The notes under the pieces were generated by a model. That model did no database searches and was not told the origin of the DNA. It saw only the letters and a program-made list of their open reading frames with translations. Shown here piece by piece: positions 54,091 through 64,000 of a stretch of DNA of 64,000 bases. Both the position numbers and the translations under genes were made by a program. Each line of letters starts with the position of its first letter. The stretch's first letter is position 1. The stretch is from Sphaerotilus mobilis (lineage in GTDB: Bacteria > Pseudomonadota > Gammaproteobacteria > Burkholderiales > Burkholderiaceae_C): positions 744,001 to 808,000 of the forward strand of contig NZ_SGWV01000007.1 of NCBI RefSeq assembly GCF_004216565.1, written 5' to 3'.

Positions 54091-56400
54091 TTACTGCTGT
54101 TGCTGCTGTTGGTCCTGGGCGCGACCGTCGTCGGCCGAACCACCTTCAGCAGCCGGCTGATCGGCACGGGCGGGGCGCTCGCCTCGCTCCGGACGGTCGC
54201 CGCGCTCGCGACGCGGGCCACGGTCGCCGCCGCGGTCACCACGGTCGCCGCGATCGCCGTATTCACGACGCGGGGCGCGCTCGTAGCGCTCTTCTTCCAT
54301 GCCTTCCGGACGCTCGATCAGCGCCTTCATCGACAGCTTGATGCGGCCCTTCTCGTCGGTCTCCAGGACCTTGACCTTGACCATCTGGCCTTCGGTCAGG
54401 AAGTCGGTGACCTTCTCGACGCGCTGGTGCGCGATCTGGCTGATGTGCAGCAGGCCGTCCTTGCCCGGCAGGATGTTGATCAGCGCACCGAAGTCCAGGA
54501 TCTTGGTGACCGGGCCTTCGTAGACCTTGCCGATCTCGGCTTCGGCGGTGATGTCGGCGATGCGCTTCTTGGCCAGTTCGGCCTTGTCTGCATCGGTCGA
54601 CGCGATCGTGATCGTGCCGTCTTCGCCGATGTCGATCTGGGTGCCGGTCTCTTCGGTCAGGGCACGGATCACCGAGCCACCCTTGCCGATCACGTCACGG
54701 ATCTTCTCCGGGTTGATCTTCATGGTGTAGAGGCGCGGGGCGAACTGCGAAACCTCGGTGCTGGCACCGGACACGGCTTCGGTCATCTTGCCGAGGATGT
54801 GCAGACGGGCTTCCTTGGCCTGCGCCAGCGCGACCTGCATGATTTCCTTGGTGATGCCCTGGATCTTGATGTCCATCTGCAGGGCGGTCACGCCGGCGGT
54901 CGTGCCGGCCACCTTGAAGTCCATGTCGCCGAGGTGATCCTCGTCACCCAGGATATCGGTCAGCACGGCGAAGCGGTTGCCGTCCTTGATCAGGCCCATG
55001 GCGATGCCAGCGACGTGCGCCTTCATCGGCACGCCAGCATCCATCAGCGCGAGGCAGCCGCCGCAGACCGAAGCCATCGACGAAGAGCCATTGGACTCGG
55101 TGATCTCCGAGACCACGCGGATCGTGTAGGCGAAGTCTTCCTTGTTCGGCAGCAGCGGCACCAGGGCGCGCTTGGCCAGGCGGCCGTGGCCGGTCTCGCG
55201 ACGCTTGGTCGTGCCCATGCGGCCGACTTCGCCGGTGGCGAAGGGGGGCATGTTGTAGTGGAAGAGGAACTTGTCGTGGAACTCGCCGGCCAGCGCGTCG
55301 ATGCGCTGCGAGTCCTGGTCAGTGCCCAGCGTGGCCACCACCAGCGCCTGGGTCTCGCCCCGGGTGAACAGGGCCGAGCCGTGGGTGCGCGGCAGCACGC
55401 CGGTGCGGATCTCGATCGGGCGCACGGTGCGGGTGTCACGGCCGTCGATGCGGGGCTCGCCCTGCAGGATCTGGCCGCGCACGGTCTTGGCTTCCAGCTC
55501 GAACAGCAGGTTGTCGACGTCGACGTTGTCGAAGGCGATGCCGTCGGCGGTCAGCGCGGCCTTGACCTCGCTGTAGGCGGCGCGGCAAGCCTGGGTGCGG
55601 GCCTGCTTGTTGCGGATCTGGTAAGCCGCCTCGATCTTGGCCAGACCGAACTCGGCGACCTTGGCGATCAGCGGCTCGTTGCGGGCCGGCGGCTGCCAGT
55701 CCCAGGCCGGCTTGCCGGCGTCGCGCACGAGTTCGTTGATCGCGGCGATCGCCACGCGGGCCTGCTCGTGGCCGTAGACCACGGCGCCCAGCATGATGTC
55801 CTCGGTCAGCTGGTCGGCTTCAGACTCGACCATCAGCACGGCGGCTTCGGTGCCGGCGACGACCAGGTCCAGCTTGGAGCTCTTCAGCTCGGTCGGGCCC
55901 GGGTTGAGCACGTACTCGCCATTGACATAGCCGACGCGGGCAGCGCCGACCGGGCCGTTGAACGGGATGCCGGAGATCGCCAGCGCGGCGCTGGAGCCGA
56001 TCAGCGCGGCGATGTCGGCCGAGGCTTCCGGGTTCAGCGACAGCGTGTGGATGACGACGTGGACCTCGTTGTAGAAGCCTTCCGGGAACAGCGGACGCAG
56101 CGGGCGGTCGATCAGGCGGCTGGTCAGCACTTCCAGCTCAGAGGGCTTGGCCTCGCGCTTGAAGAAGCTGCCCGGGATCTTGCCGGCCGCGTAGGCCTTC
56201 TCGATGTAGTCGACGGTCAGGGGGAAGAAGTCCTGGCCCGGCTTCGGGTTCTTGGCGCCGACAACGGTCGCCAGCACCACGGTGCCGTCGATGTCGACGA
56301 TGACCGCACCGCTGGCCTGGCGCGAGATCTCGCCGGTCTCGAGCGTGACGGTGTGCTGACCCCACTGGAAGGTCTTGGTGACTTTGTTGAACATGGTCAT
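54091..56400 (-). CDS. pnp: polyribonucleotide nucleotidyltransferase with repeat-rich tail
   Basis: PNPase degrades RNA 3' to 5' using phosphate. The 769-residue protein has two RNase PH domains, a KH domain ([18 protein letters not shown]) and an S1 domain ([17 protein letters not shown]). After the S1 domain a tail of about 60 residues carries Arg-Gly-Asp and Arg-Gly-Glu repeats and ends in six Gln. GGAG precedes ATG 56400. It lies 291 bases after rpsO, the common rpsO-pnp order. Confidence 0.96.
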   Translation of the reverse strand: MTMFNKVTKTFQWGQHTVTLETGEISRQASGAVIVDIDGTVVLATVVGAKNPKPGQDFFPLTVDYIEKAYAAGKIPGSFFKREAKPSELEVLTSRLIDRPLRPLFPEGFYNEVHVVIHTLSLNPEASADIAALIGSSAALAISGIPFNGPVGAARVGYVNGEYVLNPGPTELKSSKLDLVVAGTEAAVLMVESEADQLTEDIMLGAVVYGHEQARVAIAAINELVRDAGKPAWDWQPPARNEPLIAKVAEFGLAKIEAAYQIRNKQARTQACRAAYSEVKAALTADGIAFDNVDVDNLLFELEAKTVRGQILQGEPRIDGRDTRTVRPIEIRTGVLPRTHGSALFTRGETQALVVATLGTDQDSQRIDALAGEFHDKFLFHYNMPPFATGEVGRMGTTKRRETGHGRLAKRALVPLLPNKEDFAYTIRVVSEITESNGSSSMASVCGGCLALMDAGVPMKAHVAGIAMGLIKDGNRFAVLTDILGDEDHLGDMDFKVAGTTAGVTALQMDIKIQGITKEIMQVALAQAKEARLHILGKMTEAVSGASTEVSQFAPRLYTMKINPEKIRDVIGKGGSVIRALTEETGTQIDIGEDGTITIASTDADKAELAKKRIADITAEAEIGKVYEGPVTKILDFGALINILPGKDGLLHISQIAHQRVEKVTDFLTEGQMVKVKVLETDEKGRIKLSMKALIERPEGMEEERYERAPRREYGDRGDRGDRGGDRGPRRERGDRPERGERPARADQPAAEGGSADDGRAQDQQQQQQ

Positions 56401-56637
56401 GGTGCGTTCTCCTGGTGCAGGCATCCGGTGGGCGGGATGCGGCGCCTGGAGCCGGTCACGACGTGGCGCAATGCCATTCCAGCGAGGCCGGCGGCGCATC
56501 CTGCAGCGGATGACCGGTCTCGGTGGAATGACACAGCAGCGCGCACGGCTGCCGGTCTCCGGTTGACGGGTTGCGGGGCGGGAGAAAAGAGCGACTCAGG
56601 CGTCGGGCCGATCCGGAAATCGGACCCGCCAAACGCA

Positions 56638-56676
56638 AAGAGCCTGTGCTGGAGGTCGTCCAGGCAACAGGCTCTT
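56638..56676 (-). terminator. hairpin between rpsO and pnp
   Basis: On the minus strand a 10-bp perfect stem (AAGAGCCTGT with ACAGGCTCTT, loop 19 bases) lies 15 bases after the rpsO stop and is followed by TTTGCGTTT. It could act as a weak terminator or a processing site. In E. coli the same gap has a terminator and RNase III sites that control pnp. The remaining gap of about 240 bases up to pnp shows no gene. Confidence 0.65.
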
Positions 56677-56691
56677 GGCGGCATGGCGTGG

Positions 56692-56955
56692 TTACTTGCG
56701 CAGGCCCAGCTTCTGGATCAGCGCGGTGTAGCGGTCAGCGTCCTTGGCCTTGAGGTAGTCGAGCAGCTTGCGGCGGCGGCTCACCATCTTCAGCAGGCCG
56801 CGACGACCGTGGTGGTCCTTGGCATTGGCCTTGAAGTGGGGGGTCAGGTGGTTGATGCGAGCGGTCAGCAGCGCGACCTGCACCTCGGGCGATCCGGTGT
56901 CACCGGTGCCACGGGCGTTGGAGGCGACGATCTCAGCCTTGTTGATGTCGGACAT
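56692..56955 (-). CDS. rpsO: 30S ribosomal protein S15
   Basis: S15 binds 16S rRNA and helps assemble the platform of the 30S subunit. The 87-residue protein has the conserved [39 protein letters not shown] and [14 protein letters not shown]. The start ATG 56955 gives the usual N-terminus. It precedes pnp on the same strand. Confidence 0.98.
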   Translation of the reverse strand: MSDINKAEIVASNARGTGDTGSPEVQVALLTARINHLTPHFKANAKDHHGRRGLLKMVSRRRKLLDYLKAKDADRYTALIQKLGLRK

Positions 56956-57122
56956 GTCGATTTCCTGGAAGGATCGAAACCGCGCCGTCCGGCCATGTGC
57001 CGTCGCGTCGGTTCCGGGGTTGCCACTTGCGGTCAGGGGGTGAAACCGACCCCCGCCGTGCGTATCCCGCAAGCCGCGTGAGCCTCCGGAACCCGGACGC
57101 GCGCCACCTGCGAAGCCCGCGA

Positions 57123-58289
57123 TTATAGACGCAGCGCCCCAGCCAGCCGTTCCACGCCCTGCAGCAGGCGATCCGGGGTGCGCGAGGCGAAGCACCAGCG
57201 CAGCCAGCCCTCGCCGCTGTCTGCGAAGGCCACGCCCGGCGCCAGGCCCAGGCCGTGGTCGACCACCAGGCGCTTGGCGAAGGCCAGCGAGTCGTCCTGC
57301 CCGGCCACGCGGAAAAAGGCGTACATCGCGCCCGGCGGACTGGCCAGTTCGATGCCCGGCAGCGCCTGCAGGGCGCCGACCAGCGTGTCGCGGCAGCGTC
57401 GCAGGTGGGCCTGCAGGGCCGGCACCGCTTGCGGCGCGGCGGCCAGCGCGGCCATGCCGGCACGTTGCACGAAGACCGGCGCGCAGGACGTGTTGAACTC
57501 GATCAGCTTGCCCAGTTGCTCGATCACGCTGGCCGGTGCGACCAGGTTGCCCAGCCGCCAGCCGGTCATCAGGAAGCTCTTGGAGAAGCTGTGCACGACG
57601 ATCACCCGGTCCTCGGGCTCGGCGATGTCGAGGAAGCTCGGCGCGCAGGCCTCGCCGGCATCGCCGTAGTAGAGGCGCTCGTAGACCTCGTCGGACAAGA
57701 CCCAGGTGCCCGTGCGCCGACAGTGCGCCAGGATGGCCTGCTGCTCGGCGCGGGTCAGCGTCCAGCCGGTCGGGTTGTTCGGTGAGTTGACGATCAGGAC
57801 ACGCGTGGCCGGCGTGATCGCGGCCAGCAGCTCGTCGAGGTCCAGCATCCAGGCCCCGGCCACGGGCCGCAGGCTGACGCAGCGCACCCGTGCGCCCAGG
57901 ATGGCCGGCTGTGCCGTCAGGTTGGGCCAGACCGGCACGACCGCGACCACCTCGTCACCCGCATCGACCAGGGCCTGCTGGGCCACCATCAGTGCGCTGA
58001 CGCCCGAGGACGTCACCGCGATGCGCTCGGCGCCGACCGGCTGGTGCAGGCCGCTGACATAACGCGCCAGCGCCTCGCGCAGTGGCGGCAGGCCGAGGTT
58101 GTGGGCGTAGAAGGTCTCTCCACCCTCGATCGATGCGATGGCGGCTTCGCGCACGGCGATCGGCGTGACCTCGTCGCTCTCGCCGAACCAGAAGGGCAGC
58201 ACATCGCTGCGGCCCAGGCCGGCATTGGCGACCTCGCGGATGCGCGAGGCGCTCAGGTCCTCGATGACGGCACGCAGGGCAGGTTTCAT
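57123..58289 (-). CDS. PLP-dependent aminotransferase, class I/II
   Basis: This 388-residue fold-type I aminotransferase has the PLP Lys in [16 protein letters not shown], the NNPTG motif and a C-terminal Arg in WLRWCFAS. It resembles the AspC/AlaT-like group, but the amino acid used cannot be fixed from sequence. It lies 42 bases downstream of tsaD on the same strand and 167 bases from rpsO. Confidence 0.9.
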   Translation of the reverse strand: MKPALRAVIEDLSASRIREVANAGLGRSDVLPFWFGESDEVTPIAVREAAIASIEGGETFYAHNLGLPPLREALARYVSGLHQPVGAERIAVTSSGVSALMVAQQALVDAGDEVVAVVPVWPNLTAQPAILGARVRCVSLRPVAGAWMLDLDELLAAITPATRVLIVNSPNNPTGWTLTRAEQQAILAHCRRTGTWVLSDEVYERLYYGDAGEACAPSFLDIAEPEDRVIVVHSFSKSFLMTGWRLGNLVAPASVIEQLGKLIEFNTSCAPVFVQRAGMAALAAAPQAVPALQAHLRRCRDTLVGALQALPGIELASPPGAMYAFFRVAGQDDSLAFAKRLVVDHGLGLAPGVAFADSGEGWLRWCFASRTPDRLLQGVERLAGALRL

Positions 58290-58331
58290 GGCAGTGGGTT
58301 CGGGTGAGGTGGACGCGGCGGCAGGGCAGGT

Positions 58332-59429
58332 TCAGACCGAGGCCAGGTCCCAGCGCGGCAGCACGTCGAAGTGGAAATCGGTGGTCGGCTGCGAGCGCCC
58401 GCTGCGCAGACGCATCGCGCCGGCCAGGGCGATCATGGCGCCGTTGTCGGTGCACAGGTGCAGCTCGGGGTAGTGGACCCGCACGCGTCGACGCTGGCAT
58501 TGCGCGTCCAGCTGGCGGCGCAGTTCGCGGTTGGCGCCAACGCCGCCGGCGACGACCAGCCGGTCCAGCCCGGTCGCCTTCAGCGCCAGCATGGACTTGG
58601 CCACCAGCACATCGACGATGGCAGCCTGGGTCGAGGCCGCCAGATCCGCCTGACGCGTGGCATCGAAGGTGCCGGCGGCTTCGAGCTTCTTCTGCTGGGT
58701 CCAGACCGCGGTCTTCAGGCCGGCGAAGGAGAAATCCAGTTCGGTGCCGCGCAGCAAGGGCCGCGGCAGCGCAAACGCCTTCGGATCGCCCTGCGTGGCC
58801 AGGGCGGCGAGCGCCGGACCGCCGGGGTAGCCCAGGCCCAGCATCTTGGCCGACTTGTCGAAGGCTTCGCCGGCCGCGTCGTCGATGGTCTCGCCCATCA
58901 GCGTGTAGGCGCCGACCCCGTCGACCCGCATGAGCTGGGTGTGGCCGCCGGAGACCAGCAGCGCCACGAAAGGAAACTGCGGCGGATCGGCCGACAGGAA
59001 GGGCGACAGCAGGTGGCCTTCCAAGTGGTGCACGCCCAGCACCGGCCGCCCCAGCGCCAGCCCGAGCGCACAGGCCATGCCGGCACCGACCAGCAAGGCG
59101 CCGGCCAGGCCGGGGCCGCGCGTGTAGGCGATGACGTCGACGGCATCGAGCGCCTGCCCGGCCTCGGCCAGCGTCTGGCGCAGCAGCGGCACGATCCGGC
59201 GGATGTGGTCTCGCGAGGCCAGTTCGGGCACCACGCCACCGTAGGCCTGGTGCATGTCGATCTGGCTGTGCAGGGCATGCGCCAACAAGGCCGCTGGCTG
59301 CGTGCCTGCGACGCCGTCGGGCAGTTCGACCAGCGCGATGCCGGTCTCGTCGCAAGACGACTCGATGCCCAGGACACGCAGCGGCGCAGCGGCCTGCCAC
59401 GGCACGGCGCGGGCGTCGCCGAGGCTCAT
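58332..59429 (-). CDS. tsaD: tRNA N6-adenosine threonylcarbamoyltransferase
   Basis: TsaD transfers the threonylcarbamoyl group to A37 of ANN-decoding tRNAs. The 365-residue protein has the family start ([15 protein letters not shown]), a metal-binding [12 protein letters not shown] (near 118), [10 protein letters not shown] and [12 protein letters not shown]. Its start overlaps the lgt stop by 4 bases. A longer open frame upstream reads through lgt in another phase and is not real. Confidence 0.96.
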   Translation of the reverse strand: MSLGDARAVPWQAAAPLRVLGIESSCDETGIALVELPDGVAGTQPAALLAHALHSQIDMHQAYGGVVPELASRDHIRRIVPLLRQTLAEAGQALDAVDVIAYTRGPGLAGALLVGAGMACALGLALGRPVLGVHHLEGHLLSPFLSADPPQFPFVALLVSGGHTQLMRVDGVGAYTLMGETIDDAAGEAFDKSAKMLGLGYPGGPALAALATQGDPKAFALPRPLLRGTELDFSFAGLKTAVWTQQKKLEAAGTFDATRQADLAASTQAAIVDVLVAKSMLALKATGLDRLVVAGGVGANRELRRQLDAQCQRRRVRVHYPELHLCTDNGAMIALAGAMRLRSGRSQPTTDFHFDVLPRWDLASV

Positions 59430-60250
59430 CGTGTGCTGCGCTTGGCGAGCCACAACACGAGCACGCCGCCCGCCACCATCGGCACACACAGCCACTGGCC
59501 CATGCTCATGCCCAGGGCCAGCAGGCCGAGGAAGGCGTCGGGCTCGCGGAAGGTTTCGGCGATGAAGCGGAAGCTGCCGTAGCCGATCAGGAACCAGCCA
59601 CTGACGCGGCCCCAGACACGTCGGCCCTGGGCGTCCTGGTGCGTGGCCGGCCGGCGGGCGTAGAACCACAGCAGCACGAACAGGGTCAGGCCTTCGAGCA
59701 GGAACTGGTAGAGCTGCGACGGATGGCGCGCCAGCAGGCTCTCGCTCTGCGGGAACACCATCGCCCACGGCAGCGATGGGTCGGCCGCGCGACCCCACAG
59801 CTCGCCGTTGATGAAGTTGCCCAGCCGCCCGCAGGCCAGCCCGGTCGGCACGCAAGGGGCGATCAGGTCGGTGACCTCGAAGACACGCCGGCCGCGCAGC
59901 TTCGCAAACAGCAGCATCGCCACGATCACGCCCAGCAGACCGCCGTGAAAGGCCATGCCGCCCTTCCAGACCGCGGGGATCTCGGCCAGGTTCTGCAGGT
60001 AATACATCGGCTTGTAGAACAGCACGTAGCCGAGCCGGCCACCGACGATGACGCCGACCACACCGAAGAAGAGCAGGTCTTCGACGTCTCGGGGCGTCCA
60101 GCTGCCGGCTGCATAGGGCGCTTGCCGGATGCGGCGCGTGGCCAGGAGATAGAACAGCCCGAAGGCCGCCAGATAGGTCAGGCCGTACCAGTGGATCTGG
60201 AAGAAACCCAGGTCGAGCGCGATGGGATTGAACTGCGGATGGACCAGCAT
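59426..60250 (-). CDS. lgt: prolipoprotein diacylglyceryl transferase
   Basis: Lgt attaches diacylglycerol to the lipobox Cys of prolipoproteins in the inner membrane. The 274-residue protein has about 7 helices and the signature [11 protein letters not shown] and [16 protein letters not shown] (with the catalytic Arg). Its stop overlaps the tsaD start by 4 bases. ilvD is divergent across 116 bases. Confidence 0.97.
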   Translation of the reverse strand: MLVHPQFNPIALDLGFFQIHWYGLTYLAAFGLFYLLATRRIRQAPYAAGSWTPRDVEDLLFFGVVGVIVGGRLGYVLFYKPMYYLQNLAEIPAVWKGGMAFHGGLLGVIVAMLLFAKLRGRRVFEVTDLIAPCVPTGLACGRLGNFINGELWGRAADPSLPWAMVFPQSESLLARHPSQLYQFLLEGLTLFVLLWFYARRPATHQDAQGRRVWGRVSGWFLIGYGSFRFIAETFREPDAFLGLLALGMSMGQWLCVPMVAGGVLVLWLAKRSTR

Positions 60251-60366
60251 GGGGCGCGATCATAAGGGTCGACCCGGACGCCGATGGCGTGCCACATGCG
60301 CGACCCTCGGGCCGCGCGCGGCCCTTGTCGGCCGCGTCCCCCACCCACTCCACACGAGGCCCCCAC

Positions 60367-62049
60367 ATGAGCAGCGCCAACCGCCGATCCAAGAACATCA
60401 CCGAGGGCGTCGCGCGCGCCCCCAACCGCTCCATGTACTACGGCATGGGCTACCAGGAGACCGACTTCGGCAAGCCGATGATCGGCGTGGCCAACGGGCA
60501 CTCCACGATCACGCCCTGCAACTCCGGACTGCAGAAGCTGGCCGATGCGGCCGTCGAGGGCCTGAAGGCGGCTGGCGCCAATCCGCAGGTCTTCGGCACG
60601 CCGACCATCTCCGATGGCATGGCCATGGGCACCGAGGGCATGAAGTACTCGCTGGTCTCGCGCGAGGTCATCGCCGACTGCGTCGAGACCTGCGTGGGCG
60701 GCCAATGGATGGACGGCGTGCTGGTCATCGGCGGCTGCGACAAGAACATGCCCGGCGGCATGATGGGCATGCTGCGCGCCAATGTGCCCAGCCTCTACGT
60801 CTATGGCGGCACGATCATGCCGGGCCGCTACAAGGACAAGGACCTCAACATCGTCAGCGTCTTCGAGGCCGTCGGCCAGTTCAGCGCCGGCAAGATGAGC
60901 GAGGAAGACTTCTGCCAGATCGAGCGCCGCGCCATCCCCGGCAGCGGCTCCTGCGGTGGCATGTACACGGCCAACACCATGAGCTCGTCGTTCGAGGCGC
61001 TGGGCCTGAGCCTGCCGTATTCATCGACCATGGCCAACGTCGAGGGCGAGGTGGTCGACAACGTCAAGCTGGCGGCGGCCGTGCTGGTCGAGGCGGTCAA
61101 GGCCGACCTGAAGCCGCGCGACATCGTCACCCGCGAAGCGATCGAGAACGCGGTCGCCGTCATCATGGCCACCGGCGGTTCGACCAATGCGGTGCTGCAT
61201 TTCCTGGCCATCGCCCATGCGGCCGAGGTCAACTGGACCATCGACGACTTCGAGCGCGTGCGCCGTCGCGTGCCGGTGCTGTGTGACCTCAAGCCCAGCG
61301 GGCGCTACCTGGCCATCGACCTGCACCGTGCCGGTGGCATCCCGGCGGTCATGAAGACGTTGCTGGACCACGGCCTGCTGCACGGCGGCTGCATGACCAT
61401 CACCGGCAAGACCGTGGCCGAGAACCTGGCCGACGTGCCGCCGCTGCGCGCCGATCAGGACGTGATCCGGCCGGTCTCGAACCCGATCTATGCCGAGGGC
61501 CACCTCGCCATCCTCAAGGGCAACCTCAGTCCCGAAGGTTGCGTGGCCAAGATCACCGGCCTGAAGAACCCGGTGATGACCGGCCCGGCGCGCGTGTTCG
61601 ACGACGAACAGTCCGCGCTGGCCGCCATCATGGGCGGCAAGATCCAGGCCGGTGACGTGATGGTGCTGCGCTACCTCGGCCCCAAGGGCGGCCCGGGCAT
61701 GCCCGAGATGCTGGCCCCGACCGGTGCGCTGATTGGACAAGGCCTGGGCGAGAGCGTCGGCCTGATCACCGACGGCCGCTTCAGCGGTGGCACCTGGGGC
61801 ATGGTGGTCGGCCACGTCGCCCCGGAGGCCTACGCCGGCGGCACGATCGCACTCGTGCAGGAAGGCGACGCCATCACCATCGATGCCCACCAGCTGCTGC
61901 TGCAGCTCAACGTGCCCGATGAGGAAATCGCCCGCCGCCGCGCTGCCTGGACCGCGCCCGCACCGCGCTACACCCGGGGTGTGCTGGCCAAGTTCGCGTT
62001 CAACGCGGCCAGTGCCAGCGCCGGGGCCGTGCTCGACCGCTACGAATGA
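60367..62049 (+). CDS. ilvD: dihydroxy-acid dehydratase
   Basis: IlvD dehydrates 2,3-dihydroxy acids to 2-oxo acids in valine, leucine and isoleucine synthesis. The 560-residue enzyme has the iron-sulfur cysteines in [18 protein letters not shown] and [14 protein letters not shown], and a C-terminal [16 protein letters not shown] motif. The start is set by [14 protein letters not shown]. It stands alone, convergent with the Trp-rich protein gene. Confidence 0.97.
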   Translation: MSSANRRSKNITEGVARAPNRSMYYGMGYQETDFGKPMIGVANGHSTITPCNSGLQKLADAAVEGLKAAGANPQVFGTPTISDGMAMGTEGMKYSLVSREVIADCVETCVGGQWMDGVLVIGGCDKNMPGGMMGMLRANVPSLYVYGGTIMPGRYKDKDLNIVSVFEAVGQFSAGKMSEEDFCQIERRAIPGSGSCGGMYTANTMSSSFEALGLSLPYSSTMANVEGEVVDNVKLAAAVLVEAVKADLKPRDIVTREAIENAVAVIMATGGSTNAVLHFLAIAHAAEVNWTIDDFERVRRRVPVLCDLKPSGRYLAIDLHRAGGIPAVMKTLLDHGLLHGGCMTITGKTVAENLADVPPLRADQDVIRPVSNPIYAEGHLAILKGNLSPEGCVAKITGLKNPVMTGPARVFDDEQSALAAIMGGKIQAGDVMVLRYLGPKGGPGMPEMLAPTGALIGQGLGESVGLITDGRFSGGTWGMVVGHVAPEAYAGGTIALVQEGDAITIDAHQLLLQLNVPDEEIARRRAAWTAPAPRYTRGVLAKFAFNAASASAGAVLDRYE

Positions 62050-62068
62050 GCCTGGCCAGACGGCGCGC

Positions 62069-62317
62069 TCAACGCTTCTTGCGCCGCCGGTCCTTCAGTC
62101 CGATGGCCTCGGTCTGACGGCGGCGGCGCTCCTTCTTCAGGTCCTCGTACTTCTGGTCCTGGAGCCGGCGGGTGCGTCCGCTGACGTCGGACCACCACCA
62201 CCAGAGCAGTGCGAGTCCGAAGGGCAACAGCCGCACCCACAAGGACCAATCGGCCGCCGGTCCGATCTCCAGCCAGCCCGTGACAAGCAGCACCAATCCG
62301 AGCATCACCAGGGCCAT
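62069..62317 (-). CDS. small Trp-rich membrane protein (TIGR04438-like)
   Basis: This 82-residue protein has two short hydrophobic helices (about 3-20 and 28-45) ending with four consecutive Trp (39-42), then a highly basic cytoplasmic tail (KKERRRRQTEAIGLKDRRRK). This layout matches the betaproteobacterial small Trp-rich protein family. Its function is unknown. Confidence 0.85.
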   Translation of the reverse strand: MALVMLGLVLLVTGWLEIGPAADWSLWVRLLPFGLALLWWWWSDVSGRTRRLQDQKYEDLKKERRRRQTEAIGLKDRRRKKR

Positions 62318-62508
62318 GGCCTGTCCACCTCTTGCGGCCCGAGGCCGTTGTAGCGATCGATCCTCCCAGTCGGCCCGAGGCTGTCAGGGAGGTGTCAAGC
62401 GAAGACGAGGCGGATCACTAGAATCCGCTCGATTCGCAATTTACCCCACCCGTTCGACCCTCCCACGCACGTCGCACGACACGCGTCATCGCCACTGAAA
62501 GGCCGTAC

Positions 62509-62814
62509 ATGAAGCTCCAGTTCGCCCTCATCGCCGCCGCCACGCTGATCGCCAGCCCGGCCTTCGCCAGCCAGGACCTGGCCCAGAAGAAGGCCTGCCT
62601 GGCCTGCCACGCCATCGACAAGAAGGTCGTCGGCCCGGGCTTCAAGGAAGTGGCCGCCAAGTACGCCGGCCAGAAGGACGCCGTGGACAAGCTCGCCGCC
62701 AAGGTCATCAAGGGTGGCGCCGGTGTCTGGGGCCCCGTGCCGATGCCGGCCAACACGGCCGTCAGCGAAGCCGAGGCCAAGACCCTGGTCACCTGGATCC
62801 TGGGCCAGAAGTGA
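62509..62814 (+). CDS. small periplasmic cytochrome c (c551/c552-like)
   Basis: This 101-residue protein has a cleavable signal (LIAAATLIASPAFA), one haem site (CLACH near residue 31) and the distal Met in GPVPMPAN. Length and motifs are typical of soluble periplasmic electron carriers. GAAAGG lies 6 bases before the ATG, and a strong terminator follows, so it is a single-gene unit. It shares the class I layout of the cytochrome at 1761 but lacks that protein's extra loop. Confidence 0.93.
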   Translation: MKLQFALIAAATLIASPAFASQDLAQKKACLACHAIDKKVVGPGFKEVAAKYAGQKDAVDKLAAKVIKGGAGVWGPVPMPANTAVSEAEAKTLVTWILGQK

Positions 62815-62849
62815 TCCCCGGCCGCAGCAGCGGCCAAGGATCCTGCAGA

Positions 62850-62872
62850 CCCCGCCACCCGGCGGGGTTTTT
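62850..62872 (+). terminator. intrinsic terminator of the cytochrome c gene
   Basis: A 7-bp stem (CCCCGCC-ACCC-GGCGGGG) is directly followed by five T residues. It lies 36 bases after the cytochrome stop. Confidence 0.93.
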
Positions 62873-62931
62873 CTTTGGCGAGGCACGGCATCCCGCATGA
62901 CCTGCCCGTGTCCGCCCGCCCACCTCCCGCG

Positions 62932-64000
62932 ATGACCTTGCCGCGTCCCGTCCGGCTGGCCCTGACGCTCGCCCTGGCGACGCTGGCCGGTGCCGCCTGC
63001 TCGGCCCTGCACACGCCGCTGCCGTGGATGATCGGCCCGCTGTTGCTGACCGCTGCCTTGAGCCTGGCCGGCGCGCCGGTGCAGTCGTCGAAGCGCTTGC
63101 GCAACGCCGGCCAGTGGGCCATCGGCATGGCGCTGGGCTTGTACTTCACGCCGGAGGTGGCGGCCCGCACGGTCGCGCTGGCGCCGTGGACGCTGCTGGG
63201 CGCGGCCTGGTCGGTCCTGCTGGGCCACCTGTATTTCCGCTGGCTGCTGGCCAGCCAGCCGGCCGGATCGATCGACCGCGCGACCGCCTACTTCTCGTCG
63301 GTCATCGGCGGTGCCTCGGAAATGGCGCAGTACGCCGAACAGGTCGGCGCACGGGTCGACCGCGTGGCGGCCGCACATTCATTGCGCGTGATGATCGTGG
63401 TGGTTGGCATTCCGTTTGCCTACCTGTTCGCCGAGGTCCACGGCCACGACGCCACGGGCGCGAGCCGTCTCGGCCATATCGACCTCGGCGGATTGCTGCA
63501 GCTCATGGCGGGGACCGCTGCCGCTGCGCTGCTGATGCGCCGCTTGAATCAGCCCAATCCCTGGGTGCTCGGGCCACTGCTGGCCACGCTGGTGATCAGT
63601 GCAGCAGGCTGGCAGCCCAGCGCCCTGCCCGGCTGGCTCGCACCCGCCGCACAGCTCGCCGTCGGTGTCTCGCTGGGGAGCCGCTTCACGCCCGATTTCC
63701 TGCATGCCGCACCCCGCTGGCTGGGTGCCGTGGCGCTCGGCACGCTGGGCATGATCGGACTGTCCGCCGGCTTTGCCTGGTGCGTCGCGCAGATCGCCGA
63801 CCTGGACCCCGCTGCGGTCCTGCTGGGCACGTCACCCGGCGGCATCGCCGAGATGTGCATCACCGCCCGGTCACTGGAACTGGGCGTGCCGCTGGTCACC
63901 GCCTTCCACATCGTGCGCTACCTGGTGGTGCTGATGAGCACCGGGCCGATCTGGCGACACTGGATCTCGCCCGAGGCCGGCCCATCGGGACTTCAGGACT
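62932..64000 (+). CDS. AbrB-family membrane protein, 3' end beyond window
   Basis: The frame is open to the window end, giving at least 356 residues. About ten hydrophobic segments occur in two similar halves, with repeated motifs PWMIGPLLLTAALSLAGAPV and PWVLGPLLATLVISAAGW. SVIGGASEMAQYAE in the first half has a counterpart in GTSPGGIAEMCITAR. This internal duplication is typical of the AbrB-duplication membrane family, often mislabelled ammonia monooxygenase or AbrB regulator. It is unrelated to the DNA-binding AbrB fold. The transported substrate is unknown. The family is usually about 350-380 residues, so little is missing. Confidence 0.85.
   Translation, partial: MTLPRPVRLALTLALATLAGAACSALHTPLPWMIGPLLLTAALSLAGAPVQSSKRLRNAGQWAIGMALGLYFTPEVAARTVALAPWTLLGAAWSVLLGHLYFRWLLASQPAGSIDRATAYFSSVIGGASEMAQYAEQVGARVDRVAAAHSLRVMIVVVGIPFAYLFAEVHGHDATGASRLGHIDLGGLLQLMAGTAAAALLMRRLNQPNPWVLGPLLATLVISAAGWQPSALPGWLAPAAQLAVGVSLGSRFTPDFLHAAPRWLGAVALGTLGMIGLSAGFAWCVAQIADLDPAAVLLGTSPGGIAEMCITARSLELGVPLVTAFHIVRYLVVLMSTGPIWRHWISPEAGPSGLQD

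Noticed and set aside
58332-60434. A 700-codon minus-strand frame apparently fusing an extra domain to TsaD
   Set aside because: The upstream part is the lgt gene read in the wrong phase. The real lgt and tsaD reading frames overlap by 4 bases (ATGA).
62410-62428. GCGGAT/ATCCGC inverted repeat upstream of the small cytochrome gene
   Set aside because: Only 6 bases per arm in a GC-rich gap. It overlaps a weak TAGAAT -10-like sequence, but there is not enough to call an operator.

Overview
The window is GC-rich bacterial chromosome with densely packed genes and no sign of prophage, integron or plasmid. Gene order points to a betaproteobacterium of the order Burkholderiales, probably near Leptothrix, Sphaerotilus, Rubrivivax or Ideonella. 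The evidence is the run pnp, quinone oxidoreductase, tpiA, secG, tRNA-Leu, nuoA-N (nuoC and nuoD unfused) followed by NUDIX and DUF1178 genes, the TIGR04438-type small Trp-rich protein, and the hemP/Fur arrangement. The placement is inferred from gene content and motifs; no database search was run.

Layout. 1-410: edge of a Doc-type toxin/AbrB-type antitoxin pair, divergent from queA. 448-2171: queA and a small cytochrome c. 2227-5332: a 7TM hybrid histidine kinase converging on a NarL-type response regulator. 5429-12012: an iron-uptake block (hemP, TonB-dependent siderophore receptor, PiuC-type hydroxylase, tonB, exbB, exbD) with a Fur box, and a chaN-like lipoprotein gene on the other side of that box. 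12142-16555: fabA-fabB, a LysR regulator, a DUF1127 protein and tgt. 16560-20856: a chemoreceptor with a secreted Cache-domain protein, an SGNH esterase and rdgC. 20906-27330: a tandem glycine riboswitch, gcvT-gcvH-gcvP, a REPIN-like inverted repeat and a threonine aldolase. 27431-29458: an esterase and an MFS transporter.

29507-35124 is the most distinctive accessory-like region. It is a tightly packed light and DNA-repair cluster: FAD oxidoreductase, DUF2256 mini-protein, FeS-type (6-4) photolyase and a second photolyase/cryptochrome. It is read divergently from a MerR-family regulator that resembles the LitR/CarH light regulators but lacks a visible cobalamin-binding motif. 35180-36370 holds DUF1178 and NUDIX genes. 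36477-51275 is the complete 14-gene complex I operon. 51532-56955 holds tRNA-Leu, secG, tpiA, a quinone oxidoreductase, pnp and rpsO. 57123-64000 holds an aminotransferase, tsaD-lgt, ilvD, the Trp-rich protein, a cytochrome c and the start of an AbrB-family membrane protein.

Functional links. Several operons show translational coupling by 4-base overlaps (piuC/tonB, nuoD/nuoE, nuoJ/nuoK, lgt/tsaD, oxidoreductase/DUF2256). The iron block has textbook Fur control, and its hemP transcript may be leaderless. Glycine cleavage is under riboswitch control and sits beside a glycine-producing threonine aldolase. Most other genes are housekeeping. No clearly new multi-gene system is visible. The best candidates for something under-described are the photolyase cluster with its unusual regulator, the Cache-protein/chemoreceptor pair, and the His-rich insertion in NuoL.
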